NCBI GenBank assembly: GCA_905221605.1
Contig: CAJNDS010000471.1
Location: 1 to 64,000 of the forward strand
DNA from: Symbiodinium natans
Lineage: Eukaryota; Sar; Dinophyceae; Suessiales; Symbiodiniaceae
DNA length: 64,000 bases
Reading direction: 5' to 3'
Shown in pieces: positions 63,130-64,000 of this stretch; positions within the stretch are counted from its first letter, which is position 1, and every line of letters begins with the position of its first letter. The notes under the pieces are model-generated. The model made no database searches and was not told the origin of the DNA. It saw nothing but the letters and a program-made list of their open reading frames with translations. The position numbers and the translations under genes are program-made.

Positions 63130-64000
63130 CCCGTCCGGTCAAAATAAAGATGATGGGACGTTCGCCTGCGCTTGTCACTTGTTTCTTCGTACTAGGCGCT
63201 AGGCCTTTGAGCTTCAAGTCTGAACAAATTAAATTTTTAGTAGCGCAGGTGAGCCTGTCCCACAGTGTAGATTGCTTAATTGACTTCCAACTGTCAACAC
63301 TACTGCATCTTCTTCCCAAGTGTATCATCCGTGTGATTGTGGAGAGGGATGCCCTGAGACAGCCAATTCATATCTCCTCACCTCCAATCTGCCATACTCA
63401 AAGGCCGTTGGCACGCGCTGTAGCCTTTACTTGGCTGAATCTTGCTGCAACCTTCTCTCCCCACAGCCTGAGTGGACAACGGCGAAGGCATCTGTGGACC
63501 CACCTGCGCAAGGAATTGTTGGTCAGGTTCTGGTTTAAGTACTAAACTTACATGCCCAACTACATGCACAAACGAAGCAAACAAGAAACATGCTTACTAG
63601 AAAGCCTAAAATATAAATCCCTACACCGAAAGTTGTTTTGACGCGGCAGCCTCAACCCTTAAATCCTTAGCGAAAGTAAGCAACCAACACCCTTAAACCT
63701 ACTAACGACAAATTTCGATATGCATGTTCATCATGTAAACAGTTTTGTTGACCTTTAGTTGGGGTATTTTATCCGTACTCCTTAGTTAAAGAATTTAATA
63801 TGGAGTAAGACTTAGATAATGCGACTCCTACTCCTTGTCGAAACAATTTATTCGGGCATAGGATTCAAATAATTTCGCTAAAGACAATGATATTATGTGT
63901 TTTTTTACGTATTTAGATTCAGTGAGCCGAAACCCGAGCTGTGAGACAACATTGGGAACCCGAAATTCCCGGCAATTAACATTCACTCGATAAAATGACA
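63130..64000. other. Right edge, AT-richer, no supported gene
   Basis: Short overlapping frames on both strands to about 63580, then AT-rich sequence without open frames. Any exon running off the window cannot be judged. Confidence 0.4.

Noticed and set aside
1-64000. tRNA genes
   Set aside because: No stretch with a convincing B box (GGTTCGANTCC) together with a foldable cloverleaf was found by eye; a covariance-model scan would be needed to exclude them.

Overview
This looks like nuclear DNA of a dinoflagellate or related alga. The inference rests on pervasive Arabidopsis-type telomere units (CCCTAAA/TTTAGGG) scattered in both orientations, very low gene density, extreme satellite content, and short exon-like open stretches preceded by pyrimidine-CAG|G acceptor-like junctions. 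No bacterial gene organisation, rRNA, tRNA or CRISPR array was seen. Species cannot be named from the sequence alone.

Layout. 1-3640 is satellite DNA: a 32-bp hairpin-forming minisatellite, a telomere patch, a 9-bp GTTCGCG-type array with higher-order structure, and a duplicated low-copy module. 3646-12482 is the centrepiece: a complete LTR-bounded retroelement of 8,837 bp, with 287-bp LTRs differing at one base, inserted in a CCCTAAA array with a CCCTA duplication at its edges. It has a copia-style half-tRNA primer site and a purine tract. It encodes three successive overlapping frames of one apparent polyprotein carrying a WW domain, an S1-like domain, a SAM-like domain and six CCCH zinc fingers, but no recognisable protease, integrase, reverse transcriptase or RNase H. 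12483-15440 holds telomere arrays and variants, polypyrimidine tracts, a ~600-bp terminal-inverted-repeat element and an AT-rich minisatellite.

15.4-33 kb is mostly gene-poor DNA with microsatellites, interstitial telomere patches, two copies of a small foldback (MITE-like) element, a G-rich satellite (25.3-26.2 kb) and a 41-bp satellite (30.4-31.7 kb). Minus-strand coding fragments (coiled-coil and unknown) occur at 26.7-28.4 kb. From 33 kb rightwards the repeat load falls and candidate exons of intron-rich genes appear, mostly on the minus strand (33-38 kb, 52.2-56.6 kb, 57.4-59.7 kb and 62.3-63.1 kb), plus a possible reverse-transcriptase relic near 44.3 kb. None of these exons has a product I can name.

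Functionally, only the LTR element can be read as a system. The RNA-binding and protein-interaction modules are what a Gag-like RNA-packaging protein might carry, and the missing Pol would have to come in trans from a related autonomous copia element. That is inference. Long open frames inside the satellites are artefacts of repeat periodicity and are not annotated as genes.
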